The notes under the pieces: model-generated
The model's database searches: none
What the model saw: only the letters and a program-made list of their open reading frames with translations
What the model was told of the DNA's origin: nothing
Origin: Halobacillus sp. A5
GTDB lineage: Bacteria > Bacillota > Bacilli > Bacillales > Halobacillaceae
Assembly: GCF_024189315.1 (NCBI RefSeq)
Contig: NZ_JAIZEO010000006.1
Span: 62,001 to 126,000, forward strand
Direction: 5' to 3'
Length of the DNA stretch: 64,000 nt
Made by a program: the position numbers and the translations under genes
Shown here: piece after piece, positions 43,428-52,399 of the stretch
Numbering within the stretch: position 1 is the stretch's first letter
How the letters are laid out: each line of letters begins with the position of its first letter

Positions 43428-44285
43428 TCAGACGCCCTCCCAAGAATGATTTAAAAGCAGCTTGATAAAAGCGGCTACTTGAGGAAGATCACTCAGTTCT
43501 TTATTAAAACAGACCCACGTCCTGCGTTTCATTGACCGGCCGTTCAACTGCAGCGGAAGATGAGGAAGTTTCCATAACTCTTCTTCTACAATACTTTCCG
43601 GTAGGACTGTAACACCTAGACCGGTCCTCATTAATTGCTTAGCTGTCTCAAAATGATCAACTTTCATTGTACGACGAATCTTAATTTTATTTTGCTGCAG
43701 CATCCATTCTTCAACAAGCCTCTGATATTCAGCATCGGTTTTAAATTCTATAAACGGTCGTTCTGCTGTTCCATTCAAAGATACGGTATCAAATAAATAT
43801 AGAGCATCTTTAAACAAAGCATGGTTTACATATCCCTTTATAGGCTCCCCTCTTACGATCGATACGTGGTAATCTCCTGCTGCCTGTTTAATTTCTGCAC
43901 TTGTTCCCGTAACAAGGTCGATTTTGACGTCTGGACTAGCTGTAGTATACTTCTGCAGAATATAAGGCAAATGATGCTGGCTGATTAGTGAGGATGCTCC
44001 TAACGACAATGTTCCGCTGACAGTCTCTTTACTGCGGAGCAATTGATTATGTAATTCAGTTTCAGATGATAACATGGCGCGAGCATGCTTGAGCACGGTT
44101 TCTCCTGCCGGTGTTAACACAAGGCCTTTAGAAGTACGAATAAATACATCCACCCCTAAGTACTCCTCAATATACTTTAACCGCTGGGTAATGGCCGGCT
44201 GTGATATTAGAATGTTTCTAGCAGTCGCACGAATGGTGTGGTACTGATTAAGCTGCATAATAAGCTTATAATCTTCCAGCTTCAA
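43428..44285 (-). CDS. LysR-family transcriptional regulator
   Basis: 285 residues: winged HTH at about 1-60 (ATARNILISQPAITQRLKYIEEYLG) and a periplasmic-binding-protein-like effector domain. A TTG at 44285 behind GAGGTGG gives the common start MKLEDYKLIMQL; the GTG at 44294 is less likely. Divergent from the MFS gene at 44398, with an inverted repeat between, so it probably controls that transporter. Confidence 0.88.
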   Translation of the reverse strand: MKLEDYKLIMQLNQYHTIRATARNILISQPAITQRLKYIEEYLGVDVFIRTSKGLVLTPAGETVLKHARAMLSSETELHNQLLRSKETVSGTLSLGASSLISQHHLPYILQKYTTASPDVKIDLVTGTSAEIKQAAGDYHVSIVRGEPIKGYVNHALFKDALYLFDTVSLNGTAERPFIEFKTDAEYQRLVEEWMLQQNKIKIRRTMKVDHFETAKQLMRTGLGVTVLPESIVEEELWKLPHLPLQLNGRSMKRRTWVCFNKELSDLPQVAAFIKLLLNHSWEGV

Positions 44286-44337
44286 ATCTGCCACCTCGAT
44301 TCATTTTTCTTATCACCTTCTATTATAAAACAATATT

Positions 44338-44383
44338 ATTCCTATCGCTAAATGGAGAGTATGATAATTATTAACGATAGAAT
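44338..44383. promoter_or_regulatory. Inverted repeat between lysR and MFS genes (candidate operator)
   Basis: ATTCCTATCGCTAA (44338-44351) and TTAACGATAGAAT (44371-44383) are arms of a dyad with a 19-base centre containing TATGAT. It fits a LysR binding region. Confidence 0.6.
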
Positions 44384-44397
44384 TGAGGTGATAGCAT

Positions 44398-45606
44398 ATG
44401 AATCACAGCAATACTCGAAAATTATTAGCTGGGTATTTTCTTTATGAATGCGGTCGCGCAATGTATTTTGTACTGGTGACATGGTTTCTGTATCAATGGA
44501 CAGAGAATGCCTTATACACTGGATTGTTTGTAAGTTTTGGGTTTATACCGGGGCTCATTTCAAACCTAATATTTGGTGTTCTTGTCGACCGTTACAATCG
44601 AAAACGATTGTCTATCATCGCCGGAGGGGTAAGCGTTGTTGTACTAAGTGCACTGTGGACAGCCTTTTTATGCGATTTGACAACCCCCTGGCTCATCATT
44701 TTTACTCACATGATGCTTCAAACGTCAGGTTCATTGTTTCGCCCCTCCCTTCAAGCCTTAGCAGCTGAAGTTTATAAAGTGGAGGAGCTTCCGAGAATTT
44801 TTTCACTATCAGGATCTGCTACTATTTCCGGAAGTTTAGCTGGTGCAGGTCTTGGTGGTATGTTTTCAAGCTTTTTTACTATGACGCTGTCATTAATTAT
44901 CGTGATTCTCTTGTACTCAGGCGCATTCTTAGTCATCTGGCTCCTGGATTATGTTCCCGCTTACCAACGTAACAATCGAGCTCAGTCTGATTTTTATAAG
45001 GAGATTTACTCAGGGTTTACTTACTTGCATTCTCATAAAATGCTGTATGGTTTATTCGTTATGATGATGATTGGTCAACTTACCTTTCATACTACTCTCG
45101 GATTCCTTTCCGTTTATACAAGTGACTTTTTAAAGCAATCAGCATTAGTATACGGTGCGCTGGATATTATGTTTTCCATTGGTGGGATTGCAGCAGGATT
45201 ACTCGGAGCCTGGTGGTGGAGACACACTAAAAATCACCTCGCCATTTACGCTTTACTGACGATGTGCACAGGCTTAATTATATTAGGGTCGATTCCATCC
45301 ACTGGCGCAGCCTTGGCCGGCATACTACTGGTCGGCACCGGAACTTCTATCGTGCGGGCGCTGCTGCAATCTGTTCAGCAAATAGCAACTGATCGCAGAT
45401 TCCACGGCAGAATGGCCAGCTTTCGAATGCTCTGTAATCAGACCTCAGTCGTGGTAACAGGACCTTTATTCGGATGGGTTGCGCATACACATGGGGCAAA
45501 TAATGTGTTTCTGCTCTTATTCGTTCCAGCTATGTTCGGACTTTTGTGGGCATGGTTTCAGTCAAAGCATCCACAGTTTGTAGATATTACTTCAAGAACA
45601 GCATGA
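44398..45606 (+). CDS. MFS transporter (MFS_3/enterobactin-exporter-like)
   Basis: 402 residues, twelve predicted helices. The TM2-3 loop reads GVLVDRYNRKRLSI, the MFS signature, and the second half starts near 210 (MLYGLFVMMMIGQLTF). Likely a proton-driven exporter of a drug-like or metabolite substrate. GAGGTGATAG precedes the ATG. Paired divergently with a LysR regulator. Confidence 0.87.
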   Translation: MNHSNTRKLLAGYFLYECGRAMYFVLVTWFLYQWTENALYTGLFVSFGFIPGLISNLIFGVLVDRYNRKRLSIIAGGVSVVVLSALWTAFLCDLTTPWLIIFTHMMLQTSGSLFRPSLQALAAEVYKVEELPRIFSLSGSATISGSLAGAGLGGMFSSFFTMTLSLIIVILLYSGAFLVIWLLDYVPAYQRNNRAQSDFYKEIYSGFTYLHSHKMLYGLFVMMMIGQLTFHTTLGFLSVYTSDFLKQSALVYGALDIMFSIGGIAAGLLGAWWWRHTKNHLAIYALLTMCTGLIILGSIPSTGAALAGILLVGTGTSIVRALLQSVQQIATDRRFHGRMASFRMLCNQTSVVVTGPLFGWVAHTHGANNVFLLLFVPAMFGLLWAWFQSKHPQFVDITSRTA

Positions 45607-45640
45607 CAATAAGGTATGCAGAAGCACACCTTATTGTTTT
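45607..45640 (+). terminator. Terminator of the MFS gene
   Basis: Stem CAATAAGGT/ACCTTATTG followed by TTTTC. Confidence 0.85.
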
Positions 45641-45673
45641 CATGTATAGAATTCTTGATCTTTCGTTCCTGCC

Positions 45674-45766
45674 TTACCTAGCTTCTTCCTTGGGTGTTTT
45701 ATAAACCTTCTCAACCTCAACTCCCAGTGTCTTCAAATAATCGACGATCTGGTCCAGGCTTTTCAT
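45674..45766 (-). CDS. 30-residue small protein
   Basis: ATG with a near-perfect TTGAGGTGAAATT leader, then a 30-residue frame (starts MKSLDQIVDYLKTLG, ends KTPKEEAR). It reads as one amphipathic helix and a charged tail. No known family. The strong RBS is the main support. Confidence 0.55.
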   Translation of the reverse strand: MKSLDQIVDYLKTLGVEVEKVYKTPKEEAR

Positions 45767-46171
45767 AATTTCACCTCAATGTATTGTTAGGATTACTTAA
45801 AAAACTCTATGTCATGCTCTACGATTCACTAACTGATTATGTTTCATTTACTCTAATCTAACCATACCCCATAATTCATTCTCATATTCACTTTCGAGCA
45901 TATTTACACAGTTTTTTTACATTTCTTTATTAAGCTGTATTAAATGCCGCAAGTGCAATAACCAAGGTAGCCGTTCAATTTTATAAGACCTTTATAGTTG
46001 AAGATTGAATAGACATGTATTCCGTACTTAGAAGGTATGAAAGGATGGAGAGAAACCGCTCGCTTTCTGCCAACCCTACTACTCACAAATGTAACTGAAT
46101 TGGGTTATTGAACAATTGGAAAGTTAACTGCCAGACGATTGGATCCAAAGAAAGCACTTGAATCCCATTGT
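45767..46171. other. Gene-free AT-rich stretch
   Basis: About 400 bases without a supported gene, repeat or strong promoter. A weak frame near 46030-46190 is interrupted by a stop and was not accepted. Confidence 0.4.
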
Positions 46172-47071
46172 TTAGCCGAGCCTTTCATTAAAAGGATACA
46201 ATGAATTTATGAGCTCGATAAACACGGATACATTCTTTGATATTTCTTTCTCATCAGCAGGAATTACATAAGAAAAGAAACGATTAGTTGAACTGAGAAA
46301 AGGCAGAGGATAGATCAGCTCATCCGCCCCCGAGTGTTCAGCTACTGTTTTTGAGATAATAGACATCCCTACTCCCTGCTTAACTCCTTCAACTACTCCA
46401 TGATTACTTCCAATCGTGATTCGTTTTCCCGGACGAATGCTGTACCTGTCCCAAAAAGTTTCCATAACATCACGGGTCCCTGAGCCTTGTTCACGGCAGA
46501 TCCACGTGTGATCCTGCCATTGATTGAAATCAGTCTCTTTCAAACGAACGGGATGATCCATCGGTACGACAACAACCATTTCATCCTCCATAAAAGGATA
46601 GGAATCTAAATCCTTTTGATTTACCTTACCCTCAACCAAGCCAACATCCAGGTCATGCAGCTGGACTCCTTGATTGATATGTTCTGTATTCTTGATGGTT
46701 ACACTAAGTTCAACTTCTGGGTATAAATCGTCAAACGCTTTTAACAGTGAGGGAAGAATATATTCCCCGACTGTATAGCTTGCCCCTATACGTAACTTCC
46801 CTCGTAGCTGATGGTGGTAGTCGTAAACTTCAGTGCGCGCTTTTTCAAGCAGACCTAGTATTTGCTTTGCTCTTTGATAAACAATTTCTCCGGTAGAGGT
46901 AACTTGGAAGCGTTTTGGAGTACGGTCAATCAGTGTGGTTTGAAAGTGTTCCTCCAAGCTTTTGATATGAAAGCTTACAGTTGGCTGAGACAAATTCAAC
47001 TCTTGGGAAGCTTTCGTAAAGCTCTCTAATTCAATGACACGGGTAAACGTTTGTAAAGACTCAGTTTCCAT
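46172..47071 (-). CDS. LysR-family regulator, CysL/YwfK-like
   Basis: About 299 residues. HTH at 1-60 (FTKASQELNLSQPTVSFHIKSLEEHF) and a substrate-binding domain (LRIGASYTVGEYILP, then EQGSGTRDVMETFWDR). This is the CysL/CbbR subgroup, which often controls sulfur or carbon genes. The start METESLQTF (47071) has GGATGG upstream; ATGs or an earlier opening at 47080 and 47110 are possible. Divergent from the YeiH-type exporter. Confidence 0.85.
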   Translation of the reverse strand: METESLQTFTRVIELESFTKASQELNLSQPTVSFHIKSLEEHFQTTLIDRTPKRFQVTSTGEIVYQRAKQILGLLEKARTEVYDYHHQLRGKLRIGASYTVGEYILPSLLKAFDDLYPEVELSVTIKNTEHINQGVQLHDLDVGLVEGKVNQKDLDSYPFMEDEMVVVVPMDHPVRLKETDFNQWQDHTWICREQGSGTRDVMETFWDRYSIRPGKRITIGSNHGVVEGVKQGVGMSIISKTVAEHSGADELIYPLPFLSSTNRFFSYVIPADEKEISKNVSVFIELINSLYPFNERLG

Positions 47072-47151
47072 AGCTTCCATCCATTCATTAAAATTATTAA
47101 TCCTTACCATTACTAAGTTCTATTTTACTAATCATTGTACCGCTCGTATAG

Positions 47152-47171
47152 TGGTTCTTATACAAGAACCA
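47152..47171. promoter_or_regulatory. Perfect palindrome upstream of the YeiH-type gene
   Basis: TGGTTCTT-ATAC-AAGAACCA, 15 bases before the start codon and directly before the RBS. It may be an operator for the divergent LysR protein or an RNA hairpin. Confidence 0.6.
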
Positions 47172-47186
47172 TAAAGGTAGGATCGT

Positions 47187-48185
47187 ATGTCACATTTCTA
47201 TAAATCATACCAATCATTACTGCCAGGAATTGCTTTCACTTTCTCAATAGCAGCAGTTGGTTTTTTACTTGCATTGGCACCGGTATTCAGTCAAATTGGA
47301 CCTTTATCCGTGGCGATATTGTTAGCGGTTGGTTATCGCCACTTTTTTGGTTTTCCGGTAAAATTAAGTGAAGGGGTCCGATTCTCTGCTCATAAACTAT
47401 TAAAACTAGCCATTATCTTATTCGGTTTAAAGTTGAATATTCATATCATCTTTGAAGAAGGCATTCCTTTACTCCTCCGTGATTCTCTCGTTATTATTTT
47501 CAGTCTTGGTGTCATGATGATCTTATCGAGAACGCTGAAAGCAGACCATTCACTCTCCCTGCTTTTAGGTATTGGAACAGGGATATGCGGGGCATCTGCC
47601 ATCGCAGCCGTCTCTCCTATTCTTAAAGTAAAAGAAGAAGACACGGCGCTTAGCGCGGGGATCATTTCACTAATCGGGACGGTCTTTGCAGTAACATTCA
47701 TTATGATACGTCCCTTTCTGCCTATAGATTCAGAAAGCTATGGTATGTGGGCTGGACTCAGTTTGCACGAAGTCGCCCATGTGGCCCTCGCAGGAGAGCC
47801 AGCTGGGGAAAATGGTATGGGTATGGCTCTGTTAAGCAAGCTTGGACGTGTGTTCTTACTGGTCCCTGTGTGTGTGATTTTAATTGCGGTGGTGAAGCGA
47901 AAGAAACATCTACATTCCCCACAGAAGCTCCCTTTTCCATGGTTTTTAGCAGGATTCTTGATGATGAGTTTAATTGGAAGCTTTGTCCTGCCTTCTTATC
48001 TTCCTGCGTCAAATAACGTTATTGACGGGGTATCTTCCTTGACTTCTTTTATTCTAACGATGGCTATGGCGGGTCTAGGATTAAACGTGAGCCTGCGGGA
48101 CGTAAGAGACCGGGCAATAAAACCGATTGCCGCTGTAACCATAACCTCAGTGCTGCTCAGCGTCTTTACATTTCTCATTTTATAA
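47187..48185 (+). CDS. YeiH/UPF0324-family putative sulfate exporter
   Basis: 332 residues, about ten membrane helices. The family hallmarks GTGICGASAIAAVSPILK and LHEVAHVALAG are present. Family members are called putative sulfate exporters, and the neighbouring CysL-like regulator agrees with a sulfur link, but transport is unproven. Followed 12 bases later by a GNAT gene. Confidence 0.88.
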   Translation: MSHFYKSYQSLLPGIAFTFSIAAVGFLLALAPVFSQIGPLSVAILLAVGYRHFFGFPVKLSEGVRFSAHKLLKLAIILFGLKLNIHIIFEEGIPLLLRDSLVIIFSLGVMMILSRTLKADHSLSLLLGIGTGICGASAIAAVSPILKVKEEDTALSAGIISLIGTVFAVTFIMIRPFLPIDSESYGMWAGLSLHEVAHVALAGEPAGENGMGMALLSKLGRVFLLVPVCVILIAVVKRKKHLHSPQKLPFPWFLAGFLMMSLIGSFVLPSYLPASNNVIDGVSSLTSFILTMAMAGLGLNVSLRDVRDRAIKPIAAVTITSVLLSVFTFLIL

Positions 48186-48197
48186 GGAGGCCGGTAA

Positions 48198-48650
48198 ATG
48201 ATTCGCTTATTAGACCATACCCACCTTCAGACGGCTGAACAAATTTTAACTGTTCAGCTGCCCTCTTATGAAGTAGAAGCCGAGCTTATTCAATCGACCG
48301 AGATCCCAAGACTGTATGATACGGCTGAGGATATTCTGCTGAGTGGTGAGACCTTTCTCGGTTATTACGAAGGAAGTGAGTTAGCTGGATTCCTTTCCTA
48401 TAAGGAACAGGAAGGAGTAATTGATATCCATCGACTCGCGGTCGCTCCCGCTTTCTTTAAGAAAGGAATTGCCAAAGCATTGCTCACCCATCTATTTTCC
48501 TTTTCTCCGCAGTCCATCCTAGTCAATACAGCCGCTAAGAATAAACCGGCAGTCGAGCTGTATTTATCCTCAGGCTTTAAAATAACAAGGACACGTAAAG
48601 CTGCCCCGGGCCTATGGCTGACAGAATTTAAATATAAAAAAAGAGTGTGA
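48198..48650 (+). CDS. GNAT-family N-acetyltransferase
   Basis: 150 residues with the GNAT fold: DIHRLAVAPAFFKKGIAKALL is the acetyl-CoA motif A (R/Q-x2-G-x-G/A variant KKGIAK), and NKPAVELYLSSGFKITRTRK is motif B. The acceptor is unknown. AAGGAGG precedes the ATG. Co-transcribed with the exporter. Confidence 0.87.
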   Translation: MIRLLDHTHLQTAEQILTVQLPSYEVEAELIQSTEIPRLYDTAEDILLSGETFLGYYEGSELAGFLSYKEQEGVIDIHRLAVAPAFFKKGIAKALLTHLFSFSPQSILVNTAAKNKPAVELYLSSGFKITRTRKAAPGLWLTEFKYKKRV

Positions 48651-48669
48651 CCCTGTGGGTCTACACTCT
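48634..48669 (-). terminator. Terminator of the AI-2E family gene
   Basis: Stem AGAGTGT-GACCC/GGGT-ACACTCT followed on the minus strand by seven T. It overlaps the 3' end of the GNAT gene. Confidence 0.85.
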
Positions 48670-48685
48670 CAAACTTTCGGGCTGG

Positions 48686-49840
48686 CTATTTAGTGATTCC
48701 ATATTGATTATCAGAATCGGCGTATTTATTAAACCGGCGCTGAAACCAATAAAATAAGTGCGTAACAATGACTTTAATTATTGCATAACCCGGGATCGCG
48801 ACAATCACCCCAATTACACCGAAAAGGTGACCTGCTGTCAGAAGTACAAAAATAATGGTTACGGGATGTACATGAAGTCTCTTACCCATGATTTGAGGGG
48901 AAATGAATTTACCTTCCAGCAATTGAACAACCGTCCATACGACAGCCAGTTTGAGCAGCATGAACGGCGAAGTTACAATAGCAATAATTAATGCTGGAAT
49001 TATGGCAATGGTCGGTCCTAAATATGGCACTACACTTGTAACACTGGCTATAGCCGCCAGGAGCAGTGCATAATCCAACCCTATAATGATGAACCCGATA
49101 TACATCATAACCCCTATACAGAAACTGACGATAATCTGACCCTGAATATAAGCGCTCAGCTGATGATCGATCCCCTTAAATACACTAGAGAGCTCGGGTC
49201 TTACCTTAGGCGGGAAAACTCTTAAGAGCATAGTAGGAAATTTCTCTCCATCTTTCAACAAATAAAAGAGGATGAAAGGAAGCGTTACAATCGCCACAAT
49301 GACATTCGTCACCGTTGAAATGAAGTTAGTAATTCCTTCTACCGTATTTCCTGCATAAGAAGAAAAGTTATCTGAAACCTGACCCAGGGTGCCTTCCAAG
49401 TCTTCAAATAAGTCATGATAGTAATTAGCGAACATTGAATTTCGCAGCCAGTTGTCTACTGCGGCCGCCATTTCCATTAAGTATTCAGGAAGCTCCTGCG
49501 CAAGACTCATAAATTGACGCTCTAAAAAAGGAATAATTAAAAAAACAAGCAGAGTTATTAAGCCTGCTACTAACGCGATAGTAATTAAGATGCCCCACAC
49601 CCTCTTAATTCCCAGCTTCTCAAGCAGCTCTATAAATGGGCGCAGGAGATAGTATACGACTACTGTAAACAGTACAGGCAGAGCAATCGTTTCTATAAAA
49701 ATAACGATCGGATGAAAAATAAAGGAAACCTGAGTGTAGATAAGCAGGTTCAATCCAATAAACAAAAGAATGGCTAATATGTAAAGTAGATTTCTCCCGC
49801 CAAAAAAACGAATCATCGGTGTAGATTCCCATTTTTCCAT
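48686..49840 (-). CDS. AI-2E/PerM-family transporter
   Basis: 384 residues: two N-terminal helix pairs, a soluble region (about 105-165), and a C-terminal bundle with LGPTIAIIPALIIAI and LEGKFISPQIMGKRLHVHP, hallmarks of the family. Some members are Na+/H+ antiporters in halophilic bacilli, others export small molecules. GGGAGGG precedes the ATG. Confidence 0.87.
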   Translation of the reverse strand: MEKWESTPMIRFFGGRNLLYILAILLFIGLNLLIYTQVSFIFHPIVIFIETIALPVLFTVVVYYLLRPFIELLEKLGIKRVWGILITIALVAGLITLLVFLIIPFLERQFMSLAQELPEYLMEMAAAVDNWLRNSMFANYYHDLFEDLEGTLGQVSDNFSSYAGNTVEGITNFISTVTNVIVAIVTLPFILFYLLKDGEKFPTMLLRVFPPKVRPELSSVFKGIDHQLSAYIQGQIIVSFCIGVMMYIGFIIIGLDYALLLAAIASVTSVVPYLGPTIAIIPALIIAIVTSPFMLLKLAVVWTVVQLLEGKFISPQIMGKRLHVHPVTIIFVLLTAGHLFGVIGVIVAIPGYAIIKVIVTHLFYWFQRRFNKYADSDNQYGITK

Positions 49841-49928
49841 AGCTTTCCCTCCCTGATAGCTTTATTTTAGCACAGCGCTGCCAATACCGCAGGTACTGTG
49901 CTTAACCTTTTGCGCTTAAAAAAGCAAA

Positions 49929-50033
49929 GGCGCAAAGCCCATGACAAACACAAAGTGTATATTCCCAACGTATGGAGGAAGACGGCCTTCCCATCAACTT
50001 ATGACACGAGCGTCTCGGGGCTTGTGCGGAGCC
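49929..50033. repeat. Inverted-repeat-bounded intergenic element
   Basis: About 105 bp bounded by CGCAAAGCCC and, reversed, CGCACAAGCCC, with further internal GC-rich pairing. No coding frame. No second copy in this window. Confidence 0.4.
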
Positions 50034-50070
50034 AGTTTAAAGCAAATTTAACTGCAGTTTAGAAAACTAT

Positions 50071-50100
50071 AAAAAACGCGCCTTCTTGAGGCACGCTTTT
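50071..50100 (-). terminator. Terminator after the 31-residue gene
   Basis: Stem AGCGTGCC/GGCGCG(T) with a TTTTTT tail on the minus strand. Confidence 0.75.
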
Positions 50101-50101
50101 A

Positions 50102-50197
50102 TTAAAATTTTTTAGCTTTTCGGCTTCTCATAAACTTCTTTATAAACGGATAGATCATTGGACCATATTTTATCGCTCGTTTAATTAATCTTCCCAT
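50102..50197 (-). CDS. 31-residue cationic protein
   Basis: Opens with ATG after a near-perfect AGGAGGTTGCAGCA and encodes 31 residues (MGRLIKRAIKYGPMIYPF, ending RSRKAKKF). About one third are Lys/Arg with an aromatic centre, suggesting an amphipathic, membrane- or nucleic-acid-binding peptide. It follows the MoeB-like gene by 76 bases and has its own terminator. No family recognised. Confidence 0.68.
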   Translation of the reverse strand: MGRLIKRAIKYGPMIYPFIKKFMRSRKAKKF

Positions 50198-50273
50198 TGC
50201 TGCAACCTCCTACCCGACATGGTTTGTTAAAGGTATGGTTCCCTTCTCAGCCATTTCTAAAACACGGCTGCGC

Positions 50274-51290
50274 TCATCCAAGGATTTGATAATAAAGGCT
50301 GCGCGCTTCTGATATATCCTTAGTACCATGAATAAATACACGTCCATCTTTAAAAAACACCATACGGTAATTATCTCTTTTATAGGAAAGTAAGAAAGGG
50401 TTTTGTTCAACCTGCCCCTCTATTAGTGAAGCACGAATTTCATCGAGGTTTCTTTCTATTTTGTAAGGCGGGCGGATTTGTACGGTATCACGTCCACATA
50501 ATACGGCAGTTTTCGTCTGGTGGTCTGGCGAGAGGTAAGGATAAGTCGGTTTCACTCCACATGAAGGACAGTCCCCACGTTTAGCCCTGGCTACTTTCAT
50601 CTTAGTATAATGATGATTCCATAAATCAAAGGTTATGAACCGGCCGATTAATGCACTTTTATCCTCTACAAGAATTTTTAATGCCTCAGCTGCTTGATGG
50701 GCGGTCACCATTTGAACCGCCGGACTGATTACCCCGGCTGTATCACAGGTAGCACCGCTGATTGGAACGGATTGCAGCAGGCATCCAAGGCATGGCGTTT
50801 CACCAGGAACAATTGTATAACTCATACCGTGACTTCCCACACACCCTCCATAAATCCATGGAGTGTTATACTTTTGACATATGTCATTGATGAGCATACG
50901 TGTATCAAAGTTGTCAGTACCGTCAAGGACGAGATCCACCCCCCCTATTAAACCTTCAAGCTCCTCACGCTGAACGTCCAATATATGAGCATTGATCTCT
51001 ACTTCTGTATTTATTTCTTTTAATTTTATTTCGGCTGCTTTCGCTTTTGGAATTCTCTGACTGGCATCTTTTTCGGTGAAAAGCTGCTGACGCTGAAGGT
51101 TGCTCCATTCCACATAATCGCGATCGACAATAGTAACTTTCCCCACTCCCGCTCGGACGAGTTGTTCGGCGTTGCTTGTCCCAAGGGCACCTGAACCAAT
51201 AAATAACACATGCTTCGCCTTCAGCTTCTCCTGCCCTTCTTCACCTATCGGGCGAAAGAGCTTCTGGCGTGAATAACGATCAAAAGACAT
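50274..51290 (-). CDS. ThiF/MoeB-type E1-like adenylyltransferase
   Basis: 338 residues. ATP site GSGALGTSNAEQLVRAG near 32-48, the catalytic Asp in VLDGTDNFDTR, and two zinc pairs (CLGC and CPSC). The final 70 residues are an extra domain (YKIERNLDEIRAS...). It adenylates the C-terminal Gly-Gly of a sulfur carrier such as MoaD or ThiS. No moa or thi genes are adjacent, so the partner is open. GGAGG precedes the ATG. Confidence 0.88.
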   Translation of the reverse strand: MSFDRYSRQKLFRPIGEEGQEKLKAKHVLFIGSGALGTSNAEQLVRAGVGKVTIVDRDYVEWSNLQRQQLFTEKDASQRIPKAKAAEIKLKEINTEVEINAHILDVQREELEGLIGGVDLVLDGTDNFDTRMLINDICQKYNTPWIYGGCVGSHGMSYTIVPGETPCLGCLLQSVPISGATCDTAGVISPAVQMVTAHQAAEALKILVEDKSALIGRFITFDLWNHHYTKMKVARAKRGDCPSCGVKPTYPYLSPDHQTKTAVLCGRDTVQIRPPYKIERNLDEIRASLIEGQVEQNPFLLSYKRDNYRMVFFKDGRVFIHGTKDISEARSLYYQILG

Positions 51291-51334
51291 TCCGGACCTC
51301 CATTTGTACAGATATTCTTTATCTTACCATGAAG

Positions 51335-52135
51335 CTATCTCATAACGCTTCCACCGGAGATCTTAAGCGATTCGCCAATAATATTTGATGAAGCGTCCGA
51401 TAATAAAAAAACAACCGTACGCGCCACTTCTTCGGGAGTACTGAGTTTCCCTGAAGGGATACCTTTCTCAGCTTCTTCAAGCTGTTCCTCAAAACTGCGC
51501 CCTTCACGTTCTCCTTTGTTCTTAATGGCCTGCCGGCCCATTTGAGTATCAACGTACCCAGGGCAGACGGCGTTTACCCGGATGTTATGTTCTACCGCTT
51601 CCACAGCAAAAGACTGGGTGAAGCCTGTTATGGCAAATTTAGAACCGCTGTACGCCGTGTTGCTGTGCGTTCCTCTAAGACCTGAAAGCGAGGATAGGTT
51701 TACGATAGCTCCTTTTTTCAGTTCTTTCATTTTGGAATACACTTCTTGTGTTAATAATACGGTAGAGAAATAGTTGAGCTCCATAACCGAACGCAACTCC
51801 TCTTCCGTAAGATTCTCTAAAGCTCCTCCCCCGATTACACCAGCGGAGTTCACAAGTCCGGTAATCGCTCCAAATGTCTGAACGGCTTCCTGAACAAGGC
51901 GTTTTCGGTCTTCGCTTTTGTTTAAATCAGCAGGACATACAAGTACTTCAGCAGAGGACACTTCGCTCTCACAAGCTTGTTTGAGCTCGTTAAGCTTCTC
52001 TTCATTACGGCCGGTAACTGTCACCCGCGCTCCGGCTTTTACCGCTTCTTTAGCTGTTTCGTATCCAATACCTCCGGTCGCCCCGGTAATTAAGATGTGA
52101 TTCTGTATTAATGCATCGTTTGAAAATATGCTCAT
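51335..52135 (-). CDS. Short-chain dehydrogenase/reductase
   Basis: 266 residues, classical SDR: GATGGIGYE (NADP-binding), NSAGVIGGGALENL, catalytic Ser in NLSSLSGLRG, and YSGSK. FabG-like but substrate unknown. The ATG at 52135 was chosen over a TTG two codons earlier because AAGGAGG lies about 8 bases upstream. Confidence 0.9.
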   Translation of the reverse strand: MSIFSNDALIQNHILITGATGGIGYETAKEAVKAGARVTVTGRNEEKLNELKQACESEVSSAEVLVCPADLNKSEDRKRLVQEAVQTFGAITGLVNSAGVIGGGALENLTEEELRSVMELNYFSTVLLTQEVYSKMKELKKGAIVNLSSLSGLRGTHSNTAYSGSKFAITGFTQSFAVEAVEHNIRVNAVCPGYVDTQMGRQAIKNKGEREGRSFEEQLEEAEKGIPSGKLSTPEEVARTVVFLLSDASSNIIGESLKISGGSVMR

Positions 52136-52273
52136 GCTCAAGCCTCCTTATAAGAATAAGATAGCACTATCTGCATGTATTCAAACTTTTTTCCGTTATA
52201 TAATTTACTTGTTTACATTAATTTAACTCTGGCGGAAGATGACGGCGGTTGGATTTCTTAAGAAAATTCACAT

Positions 52274-52317
52274 TAAAAAATCAACGTCTTAAGACTTTAG
52301 GTCTTCAGACGTTGATT
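52274..52317 (-). terminator. Terminator of the 51-residue gene
   Basis: Long stem AATCAACGTCT/AGACGTTGATT with an inner AAGAC/GTCTT pair and a T run on the minus strand. Confidence 0.85.
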
Positions 52318-52399
52318 CCACGGAACAGCCATTGGCTTATTCATTATTATTTGTTTGATAGTTACTCTCATAGCTTATCGTCACCACTTCTTAAAGTCT

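Noticed and set aside
46030-46190. Frame reading MKGWRETARFLPTLLLTNV, interrupted by a stop and then continuing
   Set aside because: Possibly a decayed gene, but no family recognised and its end overlaps the LysR gene. Chance not excluded.
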